DNA from: an uncultured Bacilli bacterium
Lineage (GTDB): Bacteria > Bacillota_I > Bacilli_A > RFN20 > CAG-826
Length of the DNA stretch: 64,000 bases
Assembly: GCA_944363565.1 (NCBI GenBank)
Contig: CALVUI010000001.1
Coordinates: forward strand, 124,001 to 188,000
Direction of reading: 5' to 3'
A model generated the notes under the pieces. It searched no databases. It saw only the letters and a program-made list of their open reading frames with translations, and had not been told where the DNA came from. Numbering within the stretch: the first letter of the stretch is position 1; each line of letters starts with the position of its first letter. Shown piece by piece: positions 52,343-62,456 of this stretch. The position numbers were made by a program, and so were the translations under genes.

Positions 52343-52360
52343 TAGGCGGAAATCTTGACT

Positions 52361-53704
52361 ATGCCCACCACAGTTCTGACATCGATCGGGGACCCCTTCG
52401 AAATACTCCTGCCCCTCGGTCTCATCCTCATCTTCGCCAAGGTCATCTCCAGCGCCTTGGCCCACTTCAAGATCCCCCAGGTCATCGGCTTCTTGCTGAG
52501 CGGCCTTTTGGTCGGCCTCATTTACTTCATCCCCGACCAGACCATCCTCACCGACTACACCCGGGGCGGGATCGACATATTGGCCAAGATCGGGGTCGTC
52601 CTGATTCTCTTCTCGGCCGGGGTCGAAACCGACCTCAAGCAGATCAAGGCGGTCGGCAAACCATCGGTCCTCATCGCCGGACTCGGGGTCGTCGTCCCCC
52701 TCCTCTTCGGCTTCATCGGCGCCTACCTCTTCCGGGTTTTCGGGGGAATGGAGCCGGCCTTCTTGCCCGAGGGGGTCGATCCCATTTTCAGTGACATTTA
52801 TTACGGGGTCATCTTGACCGCGACCAGCGTCGCCATTACTGTGGCTAGCCTCAAGGAATTAGGTAAGCTCGAAGGCAAGGTCGGCAGCGCCATCGTTTCT
52901 GCTTCCATCATCGATGACATCATCGGCATCGTCCTCATCTCCCTCGTCATCTCCCTATCGGGTTCCTCGAGCGGCGACTTCAGTCTCCTCGGCTTCATCA
53001 TCGAAGCCTGCGGCGGGGTGGTGGAAGGACCTTGGACCATCGTGGTCGTCATCGCCAACATGCTGATTTTCTTCCTGCTTAGCTTCGGGGCCTACTTCGT
53101 CATCAAGCCCTTGTTCAACTACCTCGACGGGAAGTTCCCCCATCATCGGCGGATCCCGATCTTCGGCTTGGCCTTCTGCTTCATCTGGGCCTATTTGTCG
53201 CAGAAGCTCTTCCAAATGGCCGATGTCACCGGGGCCTACGTGGCGGGTCTCCTCATTTCGCTCACCAAAAGCCGCTCCTATATCGACCATCGGACCGAGA
53301 CGACGGCCAACGTCATCTTCGTCCCCGTTTTCTTCGCCTCGGTCGCCCTCCAGATGTACGACACCTCCTTCGACTTCAGCAACGTCACCTTCATCCTCTT
53401 CGGTCTTACCTTCATCGTCCTCGGGGTCTTGGGCAAGATCATCGGGGCCGGGGCCGGGGCCAAGATCTGCCGTTATTCCTCCAAAGATTCCCTCCGGGTC
53501 GGGATCGGGATGATGGCCCGGGCCGAGGTCCTGGTCGTGGCCGCCCAAACCGGCGTCGACTCCGGCCTCATCGATCCCCAGATCATTCCTTATTGCCTGC
53601 TTCTCATCCTCCTTACTTCCTTCCTGAATCCCATCTTCTTGAAGCTTCTTTATAAAAACGAAGCCAAAACGACCGAGGCCGCGCCGAAAATTGTAGAGAA
53701 ATGA
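52361..53704 (+). CDS. Cation:proton antiporter, CPA2 family (second)
   Basis: A 447-aa product with about 12 helices. ATG 52361 is preferred over TTG 52355 two codons earlier. Motifs: KIPQVIGFLLSGLLVGLIYF, DILAKIGVVLILFSAGVETDLKQIK, TSVAITVASLKEL and SASIIDDIIGIVLISLV, the paired-Asp core of CPA2 exchangers. It is not closely similar to the antiporter at 26767. Lying between PPi-PFK and the ATP synthase operon, it may balance Na+ or K+ against protons. Confidence 0.87.
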   Translation: MPTTVLTSIGDPFEILLPLGLILIFAKVISSALAHFKIPQVIGFLLSGLLVGLIYFIPDQTILTDYTRGGIDILAKIGVVLILFSAGVETDLKQIKAVGKPSVLIAGLGVVVPLLFGFIGAYLFRVFGGMEPAFLPEGVDPIFSDIYYGVILTATSVAITVASLKELGKLEGKVGSAIVSASIIDDIIGIVLISLVISLSGSSSGDFSLLGFIIEACGGVVEGPWTIVVVIANMLIFFLLSFGAYFVIKPLFNYLDGKFPHHRRIPIFGLAFCFIWAYLSQKLFQMADVTGAYVAGLLISLTKSRSYIDHRTETTANVIFVPVFFASVALQMYDTSFDFSNVTFILFGLTFIVLGVLGKIIGAGAGAKICRYSSKDSLRVGIGMMARAEVLVVAAQTGVDSGLIDPQIIPYCLLLILLTSFLNPIFLKLLYKNEAKTTEAAPKIVEK

Positions 53705-53709
53705 AAAGT

Positions 53710-53727
53710 CTCTTATTAAAATAAGAG
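53710..53727 (+). promoter_or_regulatory. Palindrome and -10 before the ATP synthase operon
   Basis: CTCTTATT-AA-AATAAGAG is a perfect inverted repeat; TAAAAT (53717-53722) inside it is a likely -10, with a poor -35. It lies 12 nt before the first gene of the operon and could be an operator. Confidence 0.4.
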
Positions 53728-53739
53728 AAGAACCAAACA

Positions 53740-54186
53740 ATGCTTGAAAAGTTCTCCCGTTTGTCATCGGAAAAGAAGACCCTAGTCATCATCTTGGCCC
53801 TGAGCCTCGGGGTTTTCCTTTGCCTTTCGCCTCTATTTTTCCTAAGCCTCTACCAATACCCCCTCGGGTGGCTACTGGGCTCCATCATCGCTTGTGTCTG
53901 CTACTACTCGATCCTTAAGGGCAACCAATACCTCCTTTCCCTCGATGGGAAGAAAGGGGCGGCCGCCGCCGCGATCGGTCTCTATTTCCTGCGCTTTGCC
54001 CTGATGGCGGTCGGCCTCATCCTCGCTGCCGTCTGCACCTTCAAGAAGGAATGGTTCGGGGGCTTCGACGCCTTCAACCTCTGGACCGTCTTCGCCGGTT
54101 ACCTTTTGCTCTTCGTTTTCGTTCCGGCCAAGGCCGCCATCGAAGCCCACATCGCCCTCAAGAAGGAGGATAAGCCCGATGCTTGA
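53740..54186 (+). CDS. Probable ATP synthase subunit I (AtpI-like)
   Basis: A 148-aa protein with four helices (about residues 15-40, 44-62, 72-100 and 112-132), in the position where atpI precedes atpB. AtpI helps assemble the c-ring and may bind Mg2+. Sequence similarity is weak, as is usual for AtpI, so the call rests on position and topology. It overlaps atpB by 8 nt. Confidence 0.6.
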   Translation: MLEKFSRLSSEKKTLVIILALSLGVFLCLSPLFFLSLYQYPLGWLLGSIIACVCYYSILKGNQYLLSLDGKKGAAAAAIGLYFLRFALMAVGLILAAVCTFKKEWFGGFDAFNLWTVFAGYLLLFVFVPAKAAIEAHIALKKEDKPDA

Positions 54187-54958
54187 GGAGCGTCTTGCTT
54201 CCTTCTTCGAGTTTTCCCTCGAGGACCTCGATCCCGCCCTTTTCAGCAGCCTCCTGATCATGCTCGTCGTCTTGGTTCTGGCCATCATCGTCGGGATCAA
54301 GGCTAAGAGGGCCGATCCGAGGAAACCGAGCAAAGGCCTCCTTTTCTATGCCGAGTGGGGCTATGAGAAACTCGAAGGCTTCGTGAAGGAAAACATGGGC
54401 GTCGCCATGATCGACTACCTGCCTTATTTCCTAGTCGCCGTTCCCTATTGTGCCCTTGCCTTCCTCATCGATCTGACCGGTTTACCCGGGGTCATGGATT
54501 GGCTCGGGGCGCCGCTGAGTCTTGCCGTCATCATGTTCGTCACCATCCACATGACGGCCGTCCGTTACCAGAAATGGCATTACTTCTCGCGCTACACCTC
54601 GCCGGTTTTCTTTTGGCTCCCAATCAACCTCGTCACCATGTGGACCCCGATCATCAGCGTCTCGATGAGGCTCTTCGGCAATTGCCTGAGCGGCACCATC
54701 ATCATCGGCCTCCTGCGCTGGGCCTTGACCGGGCTAGGCCAAAGCCTTTTCCCGGCTTTGCCCGGCGAAAGCGCCGGCCTCATTTTGGCCCCCATCCCGA
54801 TGGGGATCTTGAATCTATACTTCGGCCTCTTCTCGGCTTATGTCCAGACGACGGTCTATGCTTTCCTCTGCGCCCTATGGTTCGCGGCCGAAAGGCCGGA
54901 AGAGGAAGCCCCGGCCCTCGTCCCCGACAACCGCCAACTGGTAGGGGCCAAGGCATAG
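54179..54958 (+). CDS. atpB: ATP synthase subunit a
   Basis: A 259-aa membrane subunit forming the ion half-channels of Fo. The essential Arg is Arg164 in VSMRLFGNCLSG, matching the family's LRLFGN. Five to six helices, with MDWLGAPLSLAVIMFVTIHM and the C-terminal LNLYFGLFSAYVQTTVYAFL helix lining the c-ring. Complete length. Confidence 0.95.
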   Translation: MLEERLASFFEFSLEDLDPALFSSLLIMLVVLVLAIIVGIKAKRADPRKPSKGLLFYAEWGYEKLEGFVKENMGVAMIDYLPYFLVAVPYCALAFLIDLTGLPGVMDWLGAPLSLAVIMFVTIHMTAVRYQKWHYFSRYTSPVFFWLPINLVTMWTPIISVSMRLFGNCLSGTIIIGLLRWALTGLGQSLFPALPGESAGLILAPIPMGILNLYFGLFSAYVQTTVYAFLCALWFAAERPEEEAPALVPDNRQLVGAKA

Positions 54959-54971
54959 GAAAGGAGAATTT

Positions 54972-55208
54972 ATGACTGACTTAGGACTATGCGCCATCGG
55001 AGCCGCGCTGGCCATGATGTTCGGGAACCTGGCCGCCATCGGCGAAAGCCTCATCTGCTGCCACGCCATCGACGCCATGAGCCGGAACCCGGAAATGCGG
55101 AGCAAGCTCCAGAGCACGATGATGATCGCCGTCGCCCTCGACGAATCGACCGGCATCTACTCCCTCATCGTCGCCATCCTCATCATCTTCGTCTTGGGGC
55201 TTCACTAA
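54972..55208 (+). CDS. atpE: ATP synthase subunit c, two-carboxylate (Na+) type
   Basis: A 78-aa helical hairpin with loop SRNPEM. Helix 2 has the ion-binding Glu58 in LDESTGIYSL, where EST is typical of Na+-binding c subunits. In helix 1 the residue 13 positions before the loop Arg, Gln32 in Ilyobacter, is Glu25 (AAIGESL), giving two carboxylates as in the Na+ c-ring of Fusobacterium nucleatum. The usual GxGxGxG packing motif of helix 1 is degraded and CCH follows the Glu. AAGGAG precedes the ATG. Confidence 0.93.
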   Translation: MTDLGLCAIGAALAMMFGNLAAIGESLICCHAIDAMSRNPEMRSKLQSTMMIAVALDESTGIYSLIVAILIIFVLGLH

Positions 55209-55211
55209 AGC

Positions 55212-55754
55212 ATGTACCGTCTTCCCCTTCTCATCGATAGCCCATTTTCGGCCGAGGATTTCATCTCGAAGATCATCCCGAACTTCTGGAGTTTTTTGAT
55301 CAACCTCCTGGCCTTGGCCGCTTTGATCGCGGCCGTCTTCTTTTTGGCCTACAAGCCCCTCAAAAAGTTCATCGAGGCCAGGCGCAAATACGTCGATGAG
55401 AATCTAAGGGGAAGCGAAGAGGCTTTGAAGAAGGCCAAGATCAACGAAGAGAAGTGGCGGGAACGCCAGGAAGAAAGCAAGGCTTTGGCCCGCGACTACA
55501 TCAAGAAGGCCCAGGACGAGGCCAAGAAGGAAAACGCCCGTCTTTTGGAGGAGGGACGGAAGGCCCTCGAACTCGAAAGGCAGAAGGCCCAGGACGACAT
55601 CGACGAGGCCAAAAAGCAGGCCCTCGCCGACCTCAAGAAGGAGGCCGTCGACCTGACGATGGAGGCCAGCGCCAAGATCCTGATGGAAAAACTCGACGAG
55701 AAGGAAGACCGCCGCCTCATCGAAGGATATCTCGAAGATGGAAAGGACCAATAA
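55212..55754 (+). CDS. atpF: ATP synthase subunit b
   Basis: A 180-aa peripheral stalk subunit: one membrane helix near residues 24-47 (FWSFLINLLALAALIAAVFF), then a long charged right-handed coiled coil (KKAQDEAKKENARLLEEGRK) reaching the delta subunit. Starts 4 nt after atpE and overlaps atpH by 17 nt. Confidence 0.93.
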   Translation: MYRLPLLIDSPFSAEDFISKIIPNFWSFLINLLALAALIAAVFFLAYKPLKKFIEARRKYVDENLRGSEEALKKAKINEEKWRERQEESKALARDYIKKAQDEAKKENARLLEEGRKALELERQKAQDDIDEAKKQALADLKKEAVDLTMEASAKILMEKLDEKEDRRLIEGYLEDGKDQ

Positions 55755-56280
55755 GAAACTCGACGCCGCCGCCCTCGGGCGGGCCCTCTTCGAGGTGGCA
55801 AGTGAACAAGGCATCTTGGCCGAAGTCCAGGCCGAGGTCAGCTCCCTCCACCACATGTTCCTCCGGGAAAAGGGACTTTCCGACCTTCTGGCTTCCCCCG
55901 AGGGGAAGAAGGCGAGGGCGATGTTCCTAGAGGAAACCTCCGGGGCCATCGGACCCCTGAAGGCCGCCCTCCACCTGATGGACAAGAGGAACATCTTTGG
56001 TTATTGGCCCCTCTTCGTTTCTTCCTTCCGTTCCTTCTCGGAACCGATCCTCGGGATCACCCGCGGCCTCGTCTATAGCGCCAGGCCTTTGGGAGATGAC
56101 GAAAAGGAAAGGCTGACCGCCGTCCTAAGCGAAAACGAGGGCAAGCCCTTGCGCCTGACCTTCAAGGTCCAAAAGAGCCTCATCGGGGGGATCCGTTGCT
56201 ACTACGGATCGACCCTCCTCGACCTGTCGGTCGAAAGCCGCCTCCAGGAAATGGGGAGCGCCCTTCTAGGAGGTAGATGA
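55738..56280 (+). CDS. atpH: ATP synthase subunit delta
   Basis: A 180-aa stalk protein in the standard position between b and alpha. N-terminal helical bundle (AALGRALFEVASEQGILAEV) and the C-terminal signature KVQKSLIGGIRCYYGSTLLDLSVESRL fit OSCP/delta. Confidence 0.92.
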   Translation: MERTNKKLDAAALGRALFEVASEQGILAEVQAEVSSLHHMFLREKGLSDLLASPEGKKARAMFLEETSGAIGPLKAALHLMDKRNIFGYWPLFVSSFRSFSEPILGITRGLVYSARPLGDDEKERLTAVLSENEGKPLRLTFKVQKSLIGGIRCYYGSTLLDLSVESRLQEMGSALLGGR

Positions 56281-57791
56281 TGAAATTCGATACCAAGCAA
56301 ATCGCCGCCAGCCTCAAGAAGCAGATCGAGGACTTTTTGAGCGACACCTCGAAGAAGGAAGTCGGCAGCGTCGTCTCGGTCGGCGATGACATCGCCGCCG
56401 TCTACGGCTTGCCAGGCGCCATGCTCGGGGAACTTCTCCTTTTCCCCGGCGGCCACTATGGCCTCGTCATGAACCTCTCGGAGGATTCCATCGACTGTGC
56501 CCTTTTAAACGGGGAAGGCGACATCAAGGAAGGGGACTACGTCTACCGGACCAAGAAGGTGGTCGAAGTCCCGGTCGGTGATGCATTGCTTGGCCGCGTC
56601 ATGGGGGCCCTCGGCAATCCCATCGACGGGAAGGGCGAGATCATCACCTCCTCCTTTAGGCCCGTCGAACGCGTCGCCCCCTCGATCATGAGAAGGCAGG
56701 GGATCGATACCCCCCTCATCACCGGCATCAGGGCCATCGACGCCATGATCCCGATCGGGCGGGGCCAACGGGAACTGATCATCGGGGACCGCCAGACCGG
56801 GAAGACCGCCATTGCCATCGACGCCATCGTGGCCCAGAAGGACACCGGCGTCAAATGCATCTACTGCGCGATCGGGCAGAAGACTTCCTCGGTCGCCTAT
56901 TTGGTCGACGTCCTCCAAAAGCTCGGCTGCCTCGACTATACCTGCGTCGTCACGGCTTCGAGCAGCGAACCGGCCCCCCAGCTCTACCTCGCCCCCTATA
57001 GCGCCATGGCCATGGCCGAGGAATGGATGGAAAAGGGCGAGGACGTCCTCGTCGTCTTCGACGACCTCAGCAAGCATGCCATCGCCTACCGGACCTTGTC
57101 CCTCCTTTTACGTCGTTCCCCGGGCCGCGAAGCCTACCCCGGCGACATCTTCTATCTCCATAGCCGGCTTCTCGAAAGGGCCTGCCGTTTGAGTGCCAAG
57201 GAAGGCGGGGGTTCCATCACCGCCCTTCCGATCATCGAGACCCAGGAAGGGGACTTCTCGGCCTACATCCCGACCAACGTCATTTCCATCACCGACGGCC
57301 AGATCTACCTCAACAGCGACCTCTTCAACTCCGGCCACCGTCCGGCCATCGATTCGGGTTTGAGCGTGAGCCGCGTCGGCTCCAACGCCCAGCATCCCTG
57401 CATGAAGAAGGTCGGGGGAGGCATGAAGATCGACCTTGCCTCCTACCAGGAAAACCTCGCCTTCTCCCAATTTGGGAGCGACCTCGATAGCGATACCCGG
57501 GCCATCTTGACCCACGGTGGGGTCCTCGATGCCGCCCTCGTCCAAAAGAACAGGCATCCGGAGAAGGAAGAAAAGCAGACCATCATCCTCTATGCCGTCC
57601 GTGAGGGTCTTTTTGACGAAATCGCCCCCCACGACATCCCTTCTTTCCTCGAAGGTTTCTATTTCTACGGCTCGGCCGCCAAGCCGGGGTTGATCAGGCG
57701 GATCGCCGAGACCCACGACCTCGACCGTGAGGCGATGGCGGAAATCCGCGAATTGGCCACCGACTACCTCAAGGAGCACCAGGAGGACTAA
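56280..57791 (+). CDS. atpA: ATP synthase subunit alpha
   Basis: A 503-aa non-catalytic F1 nucleotide-binding subunit. Walker A GDRQTGKT at residues 169-176, VRVGSNAQHP-type motif SRVGSNAQHPCMKKVGGGMK with the arginine finger region. AGGAGG favours ATG 56280 (6 nt) over ATG 56277 (3 nt). Overlaps the atpH stop by one base. Confidence 0.97.
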   Translation: MKFDTKQIAASLKKQIEDFLSDTSKKEVGSVVSVGDDIAAVYGLPGAMLGELLLFPGGHYGLVMNLSEDSIDCALLNGEGDIKEGDYVYRTKKVVEVPVGDALLGRVMGALGNPIDGKGEIITSSFRPVERVAPSIMRRQGIDTPLITGIRAIDAMIPIGRGQRELIIGDRQTGKTAIAIDAIVAQKDTGVKCIYCAIGQKTSSVAYLVDVLQKLGCLDYTCVVTASSSEPAPQLYLAPYSAMAMAEEWMEKGEDVLVVFDDLSKHAIAYRTLSLLLRRSPGREAYPGDIFYLHSRLLERACRLSAKEGGGSITALPIIETQEGDFSAYIPTNVISITDGQIYLNSDLFNSGHRPAIDSGLSVSRVGSNAQHPCMKKVGGGMKIDLASYQENLAFSQFGSDLDSDTRAILTHGGVLDAALVQKNRHPEKEEKQTIILYAVREGLFDEIAPHDIPSFLEGFYFYGSAAKPGLIRRIAETHDLDREAMAEIRELATDYLKEHQED

Positions 57792-57792
57792 G

Positions 57793-60378
<2,586 letters not shown>

Positions 60379-60388
60379 GGGAACAGTC

Positions 60389-61609
60389 ATGAATTTCATC
60401 TTCATCTCGCCGAACTTCCCGGTCCGCTACTTCAAGTGGGTCGAGGCTCTCTCCGGCCATGGCATCAATGTCCTCGGGATTGGGGATTCACCTTATTACG
60501 ACGTCCATCCCCGCCTTTCGAAGGCCCTCAAGGAATACTATTTCGTCTCCGACCTCTCGGATTATCCGAAGATGCTCGAGGCCTGCCGTTATTACGAGAA
60601 GAAGTACGGGAAGATCGACTTCATCGAAAGCGACAACGAGTGGTGGCTCGAAAGTGATGCCCGCCTCCGTCTCGATATGGGCGTCAATAGCGGCTTCCAT
60701 CCCGCCGACATGCATCGGATCAAGGCCAAAAGCGCGATGAAGGAAGCCTTCAGGAGCGCCGGGGTCAAGACCATGCGTTACGTCTTGGCGGACGGACCCG
60801 AGGATCTCGACAAGGTCCTAACCTTCGCCAAAGAAGTCAATTATCCCCTCTTCGCCAAGCCCGACGTCGGGGTCGGGGCCAACGATTCCTTCTCCCTCAA
60901 TAACGAAGAGGAAGTGAGGAAGTTCTTGGCCAAGAAGCTACCGGAAACCTACATCGTCGAAGAGAAGATCGACGGCATCATCGTCAGCTTCGACGGGATC
61001 TGCGATTCGAAGTCCGAGGTCGCCTTCGCCACCTCCGACCACTTCATGACCCCGATCGCCGATGTCGTCAACGAAGACACCGACTACTATTACTACAACA
61101 ACCCCTTCGATTTGCCCTTCCACGACATCGACGGGAAGGCCTTCTTGGAGACCGGGAAGCGGGTAGTGAAGAGCTTTGGGATCCGCGATCGTTTCTTCCA
61201 CATCGAGTTCTTCGTCCTCAACAAAGACAAGGAAGGCTTCGCGAAAGCCAACGAGTTCGTGGCCCTCGAGTGCAACATGAGACCGCCCGGTGGCTATACG
61301 CCCGACCTCATCGACTACGCCAATTCGGTCAGTTGCTACGAGATCTACGCCGACGTCATCTGCTATGACCAGAATAGGCAGGACATGGGGAAGGAGAAGT
61401 ACTATGCCTTCGCCGCGGCTAGGAAGGACGTCATTTCCTACCGCCATAGCGAGCAGGAAATTCTTACCCGTTACAAAAACGAGATCTGCATGCACGGCCG
61501 CTATCCCGCCCACATGGCCAAGGCCATGGGTGACACCTACTACTACGGCCGCTTCAAGGACTTCGAAAAGGGGAAGGAGTTCGCGGCCTTCGTGGCCGAA
61601 AGGGCCTAA
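60389..61609 (+). CDS. ATP-grasp domain enzyme
   Basis: A 406-aa cytoplasmic enzyme, AGGGGA 7 nt before the ATG, 10 nt after atpC. N-terminal FIFISPNFPVRYFKWVEAL preATP-grasp domain, then MKEAFRSAGVKTMRYV, YPLFAKPDVGVGANDSFSL and YIVEEKIDGIIVSFDGIC, an ATP-grasp carboxylate-amine or thiol ligase of the carbamoyl-phosphate synthase/BL00235-like type, with metal-binding ALECNMRPPGGYTPDL. Substrate unknown. Probably co-transcribed with the ATP synthase genes without functional link. Confidence 0.82.
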   Translation: MNFIFISPNFPVRYFKWVEALSGHGINVLGIGDSPYYDVHPRLSKALKEYYFVSDLSDYPKMLEACRYYEKKYGKIDFIESDNEWWLESDARLRLDMGVNSGFHPADMHRIKAKSAMKEAFRSAGVKTMRYVLADGPEDLDKVLTFAKEVNYPLFAKPDVGVGANDSFSLNNEEEVRKFLAKKLPETYIVEEKIDGIIVSFDGICDSKSEVAFATSDHFMTPIADVVNEDTDYYYYNNPFDLPFHDIDGKAFLETGKRVVKSFGIRDRFFHIEFFVLNKDKEGFAKANEFVALECNMRPPGGYTPDLIDYANSVSCYEIYADVICYDQNRQDMGKEKYYAFAAARKDVISYRHSEQEILTRYKNEICMHGRYPAHMAKAMGDTYYYGRFKDFEKGKEFAAFVAERA

Positions 61610-61610
61610 G

Positions 61611-62405
61611 CTAATTCAGCAATGAGGCGCCCTCCTCAAGGGGCGCCTTTTCGTTTCCCGCCTTGATGGCGGCCTCGTATCCGCTTAATCCGAAATGGGC
61701 AAGGGTTTCTTCCATCCCTTCGTCGTAATCAAGGACCGCGGTCTTTTGGCTTCTCTTTTGAGCCTTTTGGTAAAAATCGGCGTAAAACAAGGACGAATCT
61801 TCTTGGCTTTCCTCGTCGAAGAGAATCTCCACACAGTCGTTTTCCTTTACGAAGCGGAGGAAGTTTTCTTCTTCGTCGAAGAAATATACCTCGCTTCTCG
61901 AGGCCTCTTTTTGGAGGAGGCTACTAAGGCGGGGAGCGGTCCAGGTGTTGATGGGGTTGCTGCGGAGGTCGAGCCTGGTCATCTCGTCTTTGGATAGAAG
62001 GAAGAGGGAAGGGGTGAAGACCTCGTCCATCGTGAGGCCATAACGGGCCATGAGGGCCGAGGAATTAGCGATGAAGGCCTCATAGCTTTCCTGACTGGCT
62101 CCGTTGTAAAAAGAAAGGCAGGGGATCGAGCCGTCCAGGACGAAGTCCGAGAAGGCCCTTTCGAGGACGATACAGGGGTAGCAGTTTTCCCCAAAGAGAC
62201 CGAGGAGGACGTCGCGGCCCGCGTCCACCATTTCGAAGACCTCATCGACATCGGTGATCTTGGTCAGCTCCTCGTAACCGTAGGCCTCGTCAATGTAGGG
62301 CAAATCGCCGTCATGGTCGAGAATATAGGGTTTTTGCGCTGTAGGCCCGCAGGAAAAGAGGGAGAAGAGGGGCACTAGGACAAAAAAGAGCCGGCTTTTC
62401 CGCAT
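61611..62405 (-). CDS. Lipoprotein with thioredoxin-like CxxC motif
   Basis: A 264-aa product with lipobox LFSC (Cys19) then GPT. Cys75 and Cys78 in LLGLFGENCYPCIVLERAF stand where thioredoxin folds have WCxPC, so it may act as a surface disulfide or thiol protein; the preceding Trp is replaced by Asn. The rest is acidic and unrecognised. Its 3' end contains the terminator of the convergent ATP-grasp gene, and its stop lies 1 nt after that gene. Confidence 0.7.
   Translation of the reverse strand: MRKSRLFFVLVPLFSLFSCGPTAQKPYILDHDGDLPYIDEAYGYEELTKITDVDEVFEMVDAGRDVLLGLFGENCYPCIVLERAFSDFVLDGSIPCLSFYNGASQESYEAFIANSSALMARYGLTMDEVFTPSLFLLSKDEMTRLDLRSNPINTWTAPRLSSLLQKEASRSEVYFFDEEENFLRFVKENDCVEILFDEESQEDSSLFYADFYQKAQKRSQKTAVLDYDEGMEETLAHFGLSGYEAAIKAGNEKAPLEEGASLLN
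61625..61652 (+). terminator. Terminator of the ATP synthase/ATP-grasp unit, inside the convergent gene
   Basis: Stem AGGCGCCC/GGGCGCCT with an eight-base loop, then TTT, directly after the ATP-grasp stop and within the last codons of the lipoprotein gene. Confidence 0.75.
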
Positions 62406-62443
62406 GGCTCATTATAAACATTTTCTCTCCCTTACCTCTCCTT

Positions 62444-62449
62444 TAAAAT
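62444..62449 (+). promoter_or_regulatory. -10 element of the VanZ-Ig gene, leaderless
   Basis: TAAAAT ends 7 nt before ATG 62457; weak -35 and no Shine-Dalgarno. Confidence 0.5.
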
Positions 62450-62456
62450 CTAGTCC

